A DNA stretch of 64,000 bases, taken from NCBI GenBank assembly GCA_050184115.1, contig JBFXAQ010000004.1, positions 124,001 to 188,000 of the forward strand. The letters run 5' to 3'. The notes beneath the pieces were generated by a model that saw only the letters and a program-made list of their open reading frames with translations, did no database searches and was not told the origin of the DNA. The position numbers were made by a program, and so were the translations under genes. Numbering within the stretch: the first letter of the stretch is position 1; every line of letters starts with the position of its first letter. This DNA comes from JACKNG01 sp050184115. GTDB taxonomy: Bacteria > Pseudomonadota > Gammaproteobacteria > Ga0077536. Shown here in pieces: positions 25,813 to 33,993 of this stretch.

Positions 25813-26886
25813 TCAGCCGAGGATGTCGCCGAGGGCGTCGAGCAGGCGCTCTAGGTCGTCCGCGCCGATGTCACCCATCGCCGAGACGCGGAATACGCGC
25901 GCGGACAACGCGCCCTGGCCGGCATAGATGATGAATCCACGTTCCTTGAGGGCGGCGTGCAGCTCGGCATACGTCCGACCCTCCGGCAGCTCGTAGGCTT
26001 CGAGCACGCAGGAACTCTCACCGGCCGGGAGCAGCGGGCGCACGCCGAGGCTCTCCAGCCGGGCGCGAATGGCAGCCATGCGCTGGCGGAACAGCGCCTG
26101 GCGTGCGTGCCAGCCACCCGCCTCGAAGAATTCGTCGAGCGCGGCATCGAGGGCGTAGAAAGTCTGTACCGACTGCGTGAAAGGCGTGCCGCGGCCGTCC
26201 TGGCGCGCAAGGTATTCCGCGAGGTCCAGGTAGACCGTGCGCGGTTGGGTCAGGGCCGCGAGCGCCGCGCGCCGGGCGATGACGAAGGCCGTGCCGGGCA
26301 CACCGTGCAGGCACTTGTTGGCAGTCGCCGCGCAGCCATCGATGGGCCAGGTCGCGAAGTCGATGGCCTCGGCGCCGAAGCTCGACACCGCGTCGAGCAG
26401 GAGCTTCGCGCCGTGCTCGACGCAGGCCGCGGCCACCGCCGCGAGGTCGTTCAGGCGACCCGTGGTGGTCTCGTGATGAACCACGGCAACATGGCTGTAG
26501 CGCTGGCCGGCCAGCATCGCGCGTAGTGCGGCGAGGTCGATTGATTCGCCCCAGGCAGCGTGCAGACTGTCGCAGTCGATGCCGTAGGCGGCGGCGATGC
26601 GCCGCATGCGCTCGCCGTAGACGCCGTTCTCCACCACCAGCAGGCGGCCATCGCGCGGCACGCAACTCGCCACCATCGCCTCCACCGCGGCGGTGCCCGA
26701 GCCGGTCAGCAGCACCGTACCCCAGGTGGCGTCGTCTAGGCCGTAGACTGCGCCGAGCTTGTGGCGCAGGCGGTCCTGCAGGTCGAGAAACTCCACTTCG
26801 CGATGGCACAGATCGGGGCCGGTCAGCGCTGCGCGCACGCGCGCGCTGAGGGTGACCGGGCCGGGGTTGAGCAGGATGGTGCGCAT
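25813..26886 (-). CDS. phnW: 2-aminoethylphosphonate--pyruvate transaminase
   Basis: PLP enzyme interconverting phosphonoacetaldehyde + alanine and 2-aminoethylphosphonate (AEP) + pyruvate, 357 aa. Class V fold features: LLNPGPVTLS at the start, TGSGTAAVEAM, LLLDAVSSFGA with the PLP-binding Asp (about 165), and ANKCLHGVPG with the Schiff-base Lys191. In this operon with PEP mutase and phosphonopyruvate decarboxylase it should run in the biosynthetic direction. Its ATG shares one base with the upstream decarboxylase stop (TGATG), so the two are coupled. Confidence 0.94.
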   Translation of the reverse strand: MRTILLNPGPVTLSARVRAALTGPDLCHREVEFLDLQDRLRHKLGAVYGLDDATWGTVLLTGSGTAAVEAMVASCVPRDGRLLVVENGVYGERMRRIAAAYGIDCDSLHAAWGESIDLAALRAMLAGQRYSHVAVVHHETTTGRLNDLAAVAAACVEHGAKLLLDAVSSFGAEAIDFATWPIDGCAATANKCLHGVPGTAFVIARRAALAALTQPRTVYLDLAEYLARQDGRGTPFTQSVQTFYALDAALDEFFEAGGWHARQALFRQRMAAIRARLESLGVRPLLPAGESSCVLEAYELPEGRTYAELHAALKERGFIIYAGQGALSARVFRVSAMGDIGADDLERLLDALGDILG

Positions 26887-28034
26887 CAGCGGGTCCCGAT
26901 GTGGCGCATGAGACGGTCGAGGACAGCCGGCGGCGTGACGTTCGGTCGCGGCAGGTCGTCGAGGGTGCCGGTGCGGATCTTGTGGTGCAGGAAGGCCGGG
27001 CCGGCCGGCGCCGCGAGCACGGCGTCGACATCGTCGAGGCCGTCGCCGCGCAGCACGGTGCGGTAGCCACAGGCGGCGGCGATGGCGGCGAAATCGGTAT
27101 GCGCGGAGACGGTCGCCTGCGCCCCGGTCGAATCGTGGGCCTCGTTGTCGAGCAGCAGGTGGACGAGGTTGGGCGGTGCGCAGGCACCGACCGTGGCGAG
27201 ATTGCCCATGCGCATCAGCGCCGCGCCGTCACCGTCGGCGACGATCACGCGCAGGTCCGGTCGTGCCAGCGCGAGGCCGAGACCGAGCGAAGCCGCGCAA
27301 CCCATCGAGCCGACCATGTAGAGGTGATTGGCACGGTCGTCGATGGCGTAGAGCTCGCGGCCGGTGAAGCCGGTGGTGGCGATGACGATCGTCCTGGCCG
27401 GGTCGGTGCCCGCGACGAGCCGCGACAGCACGTCATGACGCGACACGCGGGCGCCGCTATCGCGTCGGTGGCCGCTGCCGGTGATGGCCGCCGCCGCGGC
27501 AACGGGCACGCGCGCCCGCGCGGCGAGGGGGAACGGTTCGCAGGTGCCCTTCTGCATGATCAGGGCGTGCGGTCGTGCCGCCGTCGCCGCATGGGCGTCG
27601 ACCGCGTCGAGCGCCGGCGCGATGGCGGCCGTCTCGCGCGGGAAGGTCAGCCACGGCACATCCATGGTCTCGAACAGGCGCTCGGTGATGGTGCCCATCA
27701 GCTCGTGCTGCGGCTCGTCGGCGACGCCCGGTGCGCCGCGGTGGGTGCAGACGACGAGGATCGGAATGCGGAACGTCCAGGTCAGCGAGGTCAGCGGGCT
27801 GACCGCGTTGCCGAGGCCCGAGTTCTGCATCATGGCGACACCGCGCCGGCCGCCGATGGTGGCGCCGGCGGCGATGGCGACGGCGTCACCCTCGTTGGCG
27901 GCCGACACGTAGTCGAGCGAGGCGTCACCGATGACGTAATTGATGAACGGCGTGAGGAAGGAGCAGGGCACGCCGGCATAGAAATCGAAACCGCGCGCTC
28001 GGGCGGCGTCGACGAAGTCACGGGCATGGATCAT
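26886..28034 (-). CDS. aepY: Phosphonopyruvate decarboxylase
   Basis: ThDP-dependent decarboxylase converting phosphonopyruvate to phosphonoacetaldehyde. This irreversible step pulls the unfavourable PEP mutase reaction forward. 382 aa from the ATG at 28034. Motifs: AGVPCSFLTPFINY, SAANEGDAVAIAAG with the cofactor-activating Glu48, MQNSGLGN, and the ThDP-Mg site VADGDGAALMRMGNLATVG...LLLDNEAHDSTG. It is the fourth gene of the operon, 29 bp after pepM. Confidence 0.95.
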   Translation of the reverse strand: MIHARDFVDAARARGFDFYAGVPCSFLTPFINYVIGDASLDYVSAANEGDAVAIAAGATIGGRRGVAMMQNSGLGNAVSPLTSLTWTFRIPILVVCTHRGAPGVADEPQHELMGTITERLFETMDVPWLTFPRETAAIAPALDAVDAHAATAARPHALIMQKGTCEPFPLAARARVPVAAAAAITGSGHRRDSGARVSRHDVLSRLVAGTDPARTIVIATTGFTGRELYAIDDRANHLYMVGSMGCAASLGLGLALARPDLRVIVADGDGAALMRMGNLATVGACAPPNLVHLLLDNEAHDSTGAQATVSAHTDFAAIAAACGYRTVLRGDGLDDVDAVLAAPAGPAFLHHKIRTGTLDDLPRPNVTPPAVLDRLMRHIGTR

Positions 28035-28063
28035 GCGGCAGCGGTTCTCCGGGGAGCGGCGCG

Positions 28064-29719
28064 TCAGCGCTGGCCGAGGGTGAACTGGCCGGCGTGTTCG
28101 AGGTCGCGCAGGGAATTGACGTCCATCCAGTGACCGTGCACGTAGATCACGCGCACCGGATGGCCGGCGGCGATGAGATCGTTGAGCAGGTCGCCCATAC
28201 CGAGCGCGGCGAAATCCTCGCGCCCGGCGAGGCGCTCGAGCGCCTCGCCCAGCCAGCGGCGGCCCTCGCCGCGCGTGCGCAGCATGCCGATCCAGCGGCC
28301 GTCGGCGGCGCGGCCGTCGCGGACGGGCTCGCGCGAGACCTGTTCCAGCCAGACCTCCTGTTCCCACAGCGAGCGGTCGTCGACCGCCGAGCAATAGGCG
28401 TAGTCGGGTGCGCCGCTGGTTTCGCGGGCCGCGGGCTGCGAATCGACCACCACGGTCAGTGGCTGCTCCGACTCGACCAGGCTGCGCAGCACGTAACCGC
28501 GGAACATGAGGTCGCCGTAGAGCACGACCATGTCGTCGCGAAAGCTCGCCCGCGCGCAGGCCAGCGAAGTCAGTTCGCCGGTGGTGTCGTAAGCGTCGTT
28601 GACGACGCGCTCGATGCCGGGTGCCTCGATGCTCTCGGCGCGGTAGCCGGCGACCACCGTGACGTTGTCGATGTGGACGCGCTTGCAGGCCTCGACCAGT
28701 CGGTGCAGCAGGGGTTTGCCGTTGACCGGCAACATGACCTTGGGCCGATCGTCGGTGAGATCGGCGAGACCGTCACCGCGGCTCGCCGCGAGCACGATGG
28801 CGCGGGCGTCGCGGCGACTGCCGAGGAAATAGCGGCGTTCGGCCTCGGCCAGCTCGTCGGCGCCCTGCAGGCGGAAGATTTCCTTGACGCTTGCGACCTG
28901 GTCCTCGACGTCGATCAGCGATTCGTCCTCGAAGATACGCTGCGCCGTCTCCTGCATCGCGCTGACGGCCGCGCGGATCATGTGGTTGGCCCAGATGACG
29001 AGGTTGATGCGTGCCTCGCGGAAGGCCGCGGTCGGCGTCGCGTAGTACTTGGTCGGCACGATGACGAGCGGTGCGCGCGCCGCCCATTCGCGGGCGAAGT
29101 CGAGGATCTGGTCGGGCCGCGACCACGCGCTGTGGATGAGGATGGCGTCGGCGCCGGCCTGGCGGTAGGCCTCGGCGCGCTTGATCGCTTCGGCCGTGTC
29201 CCAGCCGGCAATGTAGGCCTCCACCCGCGCCACCACGCAGAAGTCGTCGTCGCGCTGGGAGTCCTTGCCGGCGGCAATCTTGCCGCAGAACTCGTCGATG
29301 TCGGCGAGTTCCTGGCGTTCGCCGTCGATGAAGCTGTTGGTCTTGGGAAACAGCTTGTCCTCGATGCACACCCCGGCCACGCCGCGCTGTTCGAGCTTCT
29401 GCACGAGCCGGCGCATGTTGTTGAAGTTGCCGTAGCCGGTGTCGCCGTCGAGCAGGATCGGTACCTGAGTGACATCGGCCATGAACTCGACCATGTCGAC
29501 GACCTGGGTCCAGCTGGCCTCGTTGTTGTCGCGGACGCCGAACTGTGCCGACAGCGCCAGGCCGCTGGCCCAGATGCCCTGGAAACCGGCTTCCTCGGCG
29601 ATGCGCGCACTGATGCCGTTGTGGGCCTCGAGGATGAAATCGAGACCGGGCGAGGTCAGCAGTTGGCGCAGCCGGGTGGTCTTGCGCAGGTTTGGCGTTG
29701 GCTCAGTCGGAGTGGTCAT
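28064..29719 (-). CDS. aepX: Phosphoenolpyruvate mutase fused to a nucleotidyltransferase domain
   Basis: Bifunctional protein, 551 aa. Residues 1-300 are PEP mutase, which makes the C-P bond by converting PEP to phosphonopyruvate: DGDTGYGNFNN (metal Asp near 91 and 93) and the diagnostic EDKxxxxxNS as E120-D-K-LFPKT-N-S129. From about residue 307 an NTP-transferase domain follows (ARAIVLAASRGDGLADL, RPKVMLPVNGKPLLHR, VVLYGDLMF), of the LicC/RfbA type. Its first loop, AASRGDGL, differs from the usual AAGxGxRL. The fusion suggests the product is activated as a CMP-phosphonate. The gene overlaps the upstream nucleotidyltransferase by 17 bp. Confidence 0.93.
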   Translation of the reverse strand: MTTPTEPTPNLRKTTRLRQLLTSPGLDFILEAHNGISARIAEEAGFQGIWASGLALSAQFGVRDNNEASWTQVVDMVEFMADVTQVPILLDGDTGYGNFNNMRRLVQKLEQRGVAGVCIEDKLFPKTNSFIDGERQELADIDEFCGKIAAGKDSQRDDDFCVVARVEAYIAGWDTAEAIKRAEAYRQAGADAILIHSAWSRPDQILDFAREWAARAPLVIVPTKYYATPTAAFREARINLVIWANHMIRAAVSAMQETAQRIFEDESLIDVEDQVASVKEIFRLQGADELAEAERRYFLGSRRDARAIVLAASRGDGLADLTDDRPKVMLPVNGKPLLHRLVEACKRVHIDNVTVVAGYRAESIEAPGIERVVNDAYDTTGELTSLACARASFRDDMVVLYGDLMFRGYVLRSLVESEQPLTVVVDSQPAARETSGAPDYAYCSAVDDRSLWEQEVWLEQVSREPVRDGRAADGRWIGMLRTRGEGRRWLGEALERLAGREDFAALGMGDLLNDLIAAGHPVRVIYVHGHWMDVNSLRDLEHAGQFTLGQR

Positions 29720-30449
29720 CGACCCGGGGCAGGATGTCCTGTGTCGCTCGTGCGATGTCTTCGGGAAAATCGATCTCGATCCACGGCAGGCCGGTGACGT
29801 CCTCGACGGCGATGTTCGTCGCCGGGTCGAGCGCGAGGTCACGCAGCGTCTCCTCGTGGGGTAGCTCGCGGCGGTCGTCGGCGACGTAGGCACCGAGGCG
29901 GCCGGCGAGATCGAGCGCGGTGGCGGCGTCGAACTTGAAGAAGCCGACCGACTCGCCGACGGCAGTATAGCGGAGGTCAGGGGGCAGGCGCTTGCGGAAT
30001 TCGACGATGCGTGTCCCGTCGAGGCAGATCTTGACCGGCTCGTCGCCGGGGACGAAGTCGCGATCGATGAGGAAGACGTCGGCATGCGGACTCGCGGCGA
30101 GACGCAGGAGGATGTCCGGGTGGTAGAGCACGTCGGCGTCCATCACGAGGACGTCGTCGCCGCTCGCGAGCACCTGGCGAGCGCACCACAGCGAGACCAC
30201 CGAGCCGAGCGTGTAGAGCGGGTTGTAGTGGACGACCGTCCGCGCACGCCAGCGTGGCGGGAGGGCGGCGACGATGGCCTCGGCGGCATGGCCCAGGCAC
30301 AACGTGACACCGTCGACGCCGGCGGCGTCCAGGGCGTCGAAATGGCGCGCGAGCAGGCTGCGTCCGCCGAATTCGAGCAGGCACTTGGGGCCGTCATGGG
30401 CACCGCCGAGGCGCTTGCCGACCCCGGCGGCGAGGAGGATGGCCTGCAT
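29703..30449 (-). CDS. LicC-like nucleotidyltransferase
   Basis: Predicted CTP-dependent transferase, 248 aa. Motifs are canonical: AILLAAGVGKRLGG (nucleotide loop), GPKCLLEFGGRSLL, VLVMDADVLYHP (metal-binding Asp) and the C-terminal WIEIDFPEDIARA seen in choline-phosphate cytidylyltransferases such as LicC. It is coupled on both sides: TGATG with the oxygenase upstream and a 17-bp overlap with the PEP mutase gene downstream. Likely role: CTP:AEP cytidylyltransferase or activation of a related phosphonate. A sugar-phosphate substrate cannot be excluded. Confidence 0.85.
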   Translation of the reverse strand: MQAILLAAGVGKRLGGAHDGPKCLLEFGGRSLLARHFDALDAAGVDGVTLCLGHAAEAIVAALPPRWRARTVVHYNPLYTLGSVVSLWCARQVLASGDDVLVMDADVLYHPDILLRLAASPHADVFLIDRDFVPGDEPVKICLDGTRIVEFRKRLPPDLRYTAVGESVGFFKFDAATALDLAGRLGAYVADDRRELPHEETLRDLALDPATNIAVEDVTGLPWIEIDFPEDIARATQDILPRVDDHSD

Positions 30450-31201
30450 CAGCGCCGCGCGCCGCGGGCGAACACCTGGCGGAAACCGAAGTAGGCGATG
30501 GCGTCCTTCATGTTCGAGACGAAGCGGCGCACGGGATGCATGGCATGGCTGGTCACGTACTCGAGGGTCAGGGCAACGCGACGATCGCCGGCTGCGGCCG
30601 GCGTGACCCGGTGCCACAGCTTGTCGCCGTTGAAGACCACCAGCATGCCGGGGGCGAGCGCGGAGCCACCTTGGACGGTCTCGCGCCCCGGGTTTTCGCG
30701 GTGCAGCTCCCATTCGAGGCGGCAACTCGAGTCGTCGACCAGCCCGAGCAGGATGGTGTAGCGACTGCCCTTGTAATACGAGGTGTCGTAATGCCAGCCG
30801 ATGTGGTCACCGGACTCGGTGTAGTAATAGAGCGCGTAGGTATGCGGGTCGTCGGCGGGGCAGACCTTGAGATCCTGCCCGGTCAGCCGGCGCAGGAAGG
30901 CGAGCAGGGCCGGGTCGTTGTAGAACGCGGGGTAGGCCGGCGCGACCTCGTCGAGATCGTAGCGCGAGGTGCTGCCACCCTTCTTGTGACCGGGAATGAA
31001 GTTGCGGTGTACGCGCGGCTCCAGCGCCGGCAACGCGGCCAGCAGCGGTTCGAGGCCGTCCGCCGGCATGAAGTCGGGGATGGCGATGAACTCGTCGTTG
31101 TCGCGGAACCGCGTACGCAGGGCCTCGAGGTCGAGTTCGGCGATGCGACGGGCGAGCACGCTGTCGGGGGCGGCGGTGAGGGTCGAAGCGGTTGACGACA
31201 T
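30449..31201 (-). CDS. 2-oxoglutarate/Fe(II)-dependent oxygenase
   Basis: Predicted non-haem iron dioxygenase of the prolyl-hydroxylase-like fold, 250 aa, first gene of the phosphonate operon. The facial triad is visible as H137-Y-D139 (IGWHYDTSYYKG) and H197 (LWHRVTP), with Arg207/208 placed to bind 2-oxoglutarate. Its stop overlaps the nucleotidyltransferase start (TGATG). Since the rest of the operon makes and activates AEP, hydroxylation of AEP or of its lipid product is the simplest role; hydroxylation of a hopanoid is possible. The substrate is not evident from sequence. Confidence 0.85.
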   Translation of the reverse strand: MSSTASTLTAAPDSVLARRIAELDLEALRTRFRDNDEFIAIPDFMPADGLEPLLAALPALEPRVHRNFIPGHKKGGSTSRYDLDEVAPAYPAFYNDPALLAFLRRLTGQDLKVCPADDPHTYALYYYTESGDHIGWHYDTSYYKGSRYTILLGLVDDSSCRLEWELHRENPGRETVQGGSALAPGMLVVFNGDKLWHRVTPAAAGDRRVALTLEYVTSHAMHPVRRFVSNMKDAIAYFGFRQVFARGARR

Positions 31202-31294
31202 GGCGGCGGGTACCTTGGCGTGAGGAGCCGCGATTGCGGCGCGGCAAGGTTACTTTGGCGGGCTCGGCGCCCGCAACCGGAATCCGGCATCAAA

Positions 31295-31324
31295 TTGATG
31301 TAGATCCGGCCGCTATGCGATAGT
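31295..31324 (+). promoter_or_regulatory. Possible promoter of hpnL
   Basis: TTGATG (31295-31300), an 18-bp spacer and GATAGT (31319-31324), about 45 bp before the hpnL ATG, in the 168-bp divergent gap with the phosphonate operon. Each hexamer matches 4 of 6 consensus bases. Confidence 0.4.
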
Positions 31325-31369
31325 GCCGCGCCGATCCGCCACGCGCACTCATCCGACCTTCCCGACGGC

Positions 31370-32386
31370 ATGCTCAGATTCGCCAAAGTCCTCTTCCTGC
31401 TGCTCGGCCTCGCGCTCCTCGCGGCGGTGCTGTGGCGGACCGACCTCGATTTGTTGTGGCAGCAGGTCAGCGCGGTCGGCGTCGGCGGCCTGTGCGCGGT
31501 ACTGGGGGTCTACGCACTCTATTTCGGCGCCGACGCCGTGAGCTGGCACGTCGCCCTGCCGGCGGCGCCGCTGGACGGGCGCTGGGCCGGGCGCATGTTC
31601 GTCGTGCGCATGATCGGCGAGGCCTACAACAACATCACTCCGACCGCCTCGCTCGGCGGCGAGCCCATCAAGGCCTGGCTGCTCAAGGTCAACTGGGGCA
31701 TCCCGCTGCGTGATGCCGGCGCCTCGCTGGTCATCGCCAAGACCACCAGCATGTTCTCGCTGGTGGTGTTCGTCGCCATTGGCGTCGCCATGCTGCTCGG
31801 CCACGACGAGATCGAAGGCACGCACAAGCTCGCCGCGCTGCTCGGGCTGGGCTTCATCGTGCTGTGCGCGGTGGTGTTCTTCCTCATGCAGCGGCTGCGG
31901 CTGTCGAGCCTGGTCGCGCGGCGTCTCGGCCGCACGCGTTTCGGTCAGCGCCTGGCCGGCGCCATCGTTGCCGCCGAGGACATCGACCGCCAGTTCGAGC
32001 ACTTCTACAGTCGCCACGGTGCGCGCCTGGCATGGTCGTTCACCTTCGCCATGGCCAACTGGGTGCTGGGCGTGGTCGAGGTCTGGCTGATCATGGACTT
32101 CGTCGGCTACCCGGTGAGTTTCGCCGAGGCGTGGATGATCGAGTGCATGGTGCAAGCCGTACGCACGGCGGCCTTCTTCATCCCCGCCGGGCTCGGCGCG
32201 CAGGAGGGTGCCTTCCTGATCGGTGTCGGCAGCCTGACCGGGGTGGCCTCGGCGGGCGTCGCGACGGCGCTGGTACGGCGTTTCCGCGACCTGGTTTGGA
32301 TTGGTCTGAGCCTCGTGCTGGCCTCGGCCTACGCGGTGACGCCTGCCACCGTGGCTCGCGTCGAGGCGGAGCCCGGACGCGGCTGA
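31370..32386 (+). CDS. hpnL: Hopanoid-associated flippase-like membrane protein HpnL
   Basis: Polytopic inner-membrane protein of the LPG-synthase-TM / flippase-like family, 338 aa, about eight TM segments. Family landmarks: MIGEAYNNITPTASLGGEPIKAWLL near residue 82 and the C-terminal FFIPAGLGAQEGAFLIGVG. It is the only plus-strand gene between two minus-strand operons, and its TGA abuts the hpnA stop directly (TGATCA). HpnL is a recurring hopanoid-cluster protein; a transport role for lipid intermediates is inferred. Confidence 0.88.
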   Translation: MLRFAKVLFLLLGLALLAAVLWRTDLDLLWQQVSAVGVGGLCAVLGVYALYFGADAVSWHVALPAAPLDGRWAGRMFVVRMIGEAYNNITPTASLGGEPIKAWLLKVNWGIPLRDAGASLVIAKTTSMFSLVVFVAIGVAMLLGHDEIEGTHKLAALLGLGFIVLCAVVFFLMQRLRLSSLVARRLGRTRFGQRLAGAIVAAEDIDRQFEHFYSRHGARLAWSFTFAMANWVLGVVEVWLIMDFVGYPVSFAEAWMIECMVQAVRTAAFFIPAGLGAQEGAFLIGVGSLTGVASAGVATALVRRFRDLVWIGLSLVLASAYAVTPATVARVEAEPGRG

Positions 32387-33385
32387 TCAGCGCGCGGCGA
32401 GCATGCCGCGCGCCTCGAACCAGGCCAGCGCGTCGACGATGGCCTCGCGCGCCGGGCGGCTGGTGTAACCGAGTTCGGCCTGCGCCCGCGCGCAATCGAA
32501 ATACATCTTCTTCTTCGCCATGCGCAGGCCATCGACGGTGGCCTGCGGCTCGGGCCCGTCGGTGAGACGCGCCCAGGCCTCGGCGACCCACGCCACTGGA
32601 TAGACCGCGCGCCGCGGCAGGCGGATACGCGGCGGTGGTCGCCCGCACCACTCGGCAACGATGGCGAGGATGTCCTTCAAGGCGAGGTTGTCGCCGCCGA
32701 GGATGTAACGGCGGCCGATCTCGCCGCGCGCGAAGGCCAGCAGGTGGCCGGCGGCGACATCGTCGACGTGGGCGACGTTGAGCCCGGTGTCGACGTAAGC
32801 CGGGATGCGGCCGAGCGCGGCGTCGCGCACGATGCGCCCGGTCGGCGTCGGCTTGATGTCGCGCGGCCCGATCGGGGTGGACGGATTGACGATCACCGCC
32901 GGCAGTCCGCGCTGCGCGACCAGCTCGTCGACGGCACGCTCGGCGAGGAACTTGGAACGCTTGTAGTGCCCGACCATGGCGGCGAGCGTGACCGGGGTGT
33001 CCTCGTCAGCGGGGCGTCCGTCGGCATGGAGACCGAGCGTCGCCACCGAGCTCGTGTAGACGACGCGCTCGATCCCGGCCGCGAGGGCGGCCTCCATCAG
33101 CGCGCGCGTACCGTCGACGTTGACCCGGTAGAGCACGCCCGGATCGCGCACCCACAGGCGGTAGTCGGCGGCGACGTGGTAGAGCGCGCGGCAACCGCTG
33201 CAGGCGCGAGCGAGCGAGGCCGCGTCGAGCAGGTCGCCGTGGCAGACCTCGACCGCGAGCCCGGCGATGTTGGCCGGGTCCGTCCCCGCGCGCGTCAGTA
33301 CGCGCACATCTTCGCCGGCGGCGACGAGCGCGCGTGCGACGGCGCTGCCGAGAAAGCCCGTGGCGCCGGTGACGAGGATGGTCAT
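32387..33385 (-). CDS. hpnA: Hopanoid-associated NAD-dependent sugar epimerase HpnA
   Basis: Short-chain dehydrogenase of the extended epimerase type, 332 aa, last gene of the hopanoid operon. The ATG at 33385 immediately precedes the Rossmann motif TILVTGATGFLGSAVARAL. The catalytic triad is seen as VYTSSVATLG and Y-KRS-K (YxxxK). HpnA is found in most hopanoid clusters and is linked to formation of modified side chains. Its start overlaps the CDP-alcohol transferase stop by 4 bp. Confidence 0.93.
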   Translation of the reverse strand: MTILVTGATGFLGSAVARALVAAGEDVRVLTRAGTDPANIAGLAVEVCHGDLLDAASLARACSGCRALYHVAADYRLWVRDPGVLYRVNVDGTRALMEAALAAGIERVVYTSSVATLGLHADGRPADEDTPVTLAAMVGHYKRSKFLAERAVDELVAQRGLPAVIVNPSTPIGPRDIKPTPTGRIVRDAALGRIPAYVDTGLNVAHVDDVAAGHLLAFARGEIGRRYILGGDNLALKDILAIVAEWCGRPPPRIRLPRRAVYPVAWVAEAWARLTDGPEPQATVDGLRMAKKKMYFDCARAQAELGYTSRPAREAIVDALAWFEARGMLAAR

Positions 33386-33993
33386 GGCGCGCTGCCGGCC
33401 TGCCCGCGCATGAGACGCCAGTACTGCCAGCCCACGAACAGGGCCGCCGCAGGCGCGCCGACGGCGGCGGCGCGCAGGAACCATTCGAGACCGCCGGCGA
33501 GGGTCACCAGCGGCAGCAGGTAGAGCACGTCCTCGGCCTCGAAGCCGGCCAGTTGCGCCTGGCGCGTGGCGTCCTTGCCGTGCGCGCTCTCCATCACGTT
33601 GCGCAGCTGGAAGATCAGCGCCACGGCCAGGCCGGCGACGACGCCCATCCAGGCCGCGGCACCACCCAGGGCGCCGCTGCGCAGGCCGAGCCCGATGCCG
33701 ACGAACATGCCGACGGTGACCACCGCGTCGGACGCGAGATCGAAGTAGTGACCGAAGCGGCTGCCCTTGTTGCCGAGGCGCGCCAGCTCGCCGTCGGTGT
33801 GATCGAGGAAGTTCGAGGCGACGATGAGCAGCGCGGCGAGGTTGGGTGCGTCGCCGCCGGCGAAACACGCGGCACCGGCGACGCCGACGGCCAGGCGCAA
33901 CGCCGTGAAGTGATTGGGCATCACCCGCGGTGAGTCGATGAAGGGACGGATGAGCCAGGCCGCGGCGCGGGCGTCCCAGGGTTTGCCTGTCAT
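33382..33993 (-). CDS. CDP-alcohol phosphatidyltransferase family protein
   Basis: Integral-membrane enzyme moving a phospho- (or phosphono-) alcohol head from a CDP-linked donor to an alcohol acceptor, 203 aa. The full family motif is present: Asp64-x2-Asp67-Gly68-x2-Ala71-Arg72-x8-Gly81-x3-Asp85-x3-Asp89. About five to six TM segments. It is coupled by ATGA overlaps to hpnN upstream and hpnA downstream, so it is an integral member of the hopanoid operon, where such a gene is not standard. Together with the nearby CTP-transferases and AEP genes it could attach AEP to a lipid. Phosphatidylglycerophosphate or phosphatidylinositol-type synthesis is the alternative. Confidence 0.9.
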   Translation of the reverse strand: MTGKPWDARAAAWLIRPFIDSPRVMPNHFTALRLAVGVAGAACFAGGDAPNLAALLIVASNFLDHTDGELARLGNKGSRFGHYFDLASDAVVTVGMFVGIGLGLRSGALGGAAAWMGVVAGLAVALIFQLRNVMESAHGKDATRQAQLAGFEAEDVLYLLPLVTLAGGLEWFLRAAAVGAPAAALFVGWQYWRLMRGQAGSAP

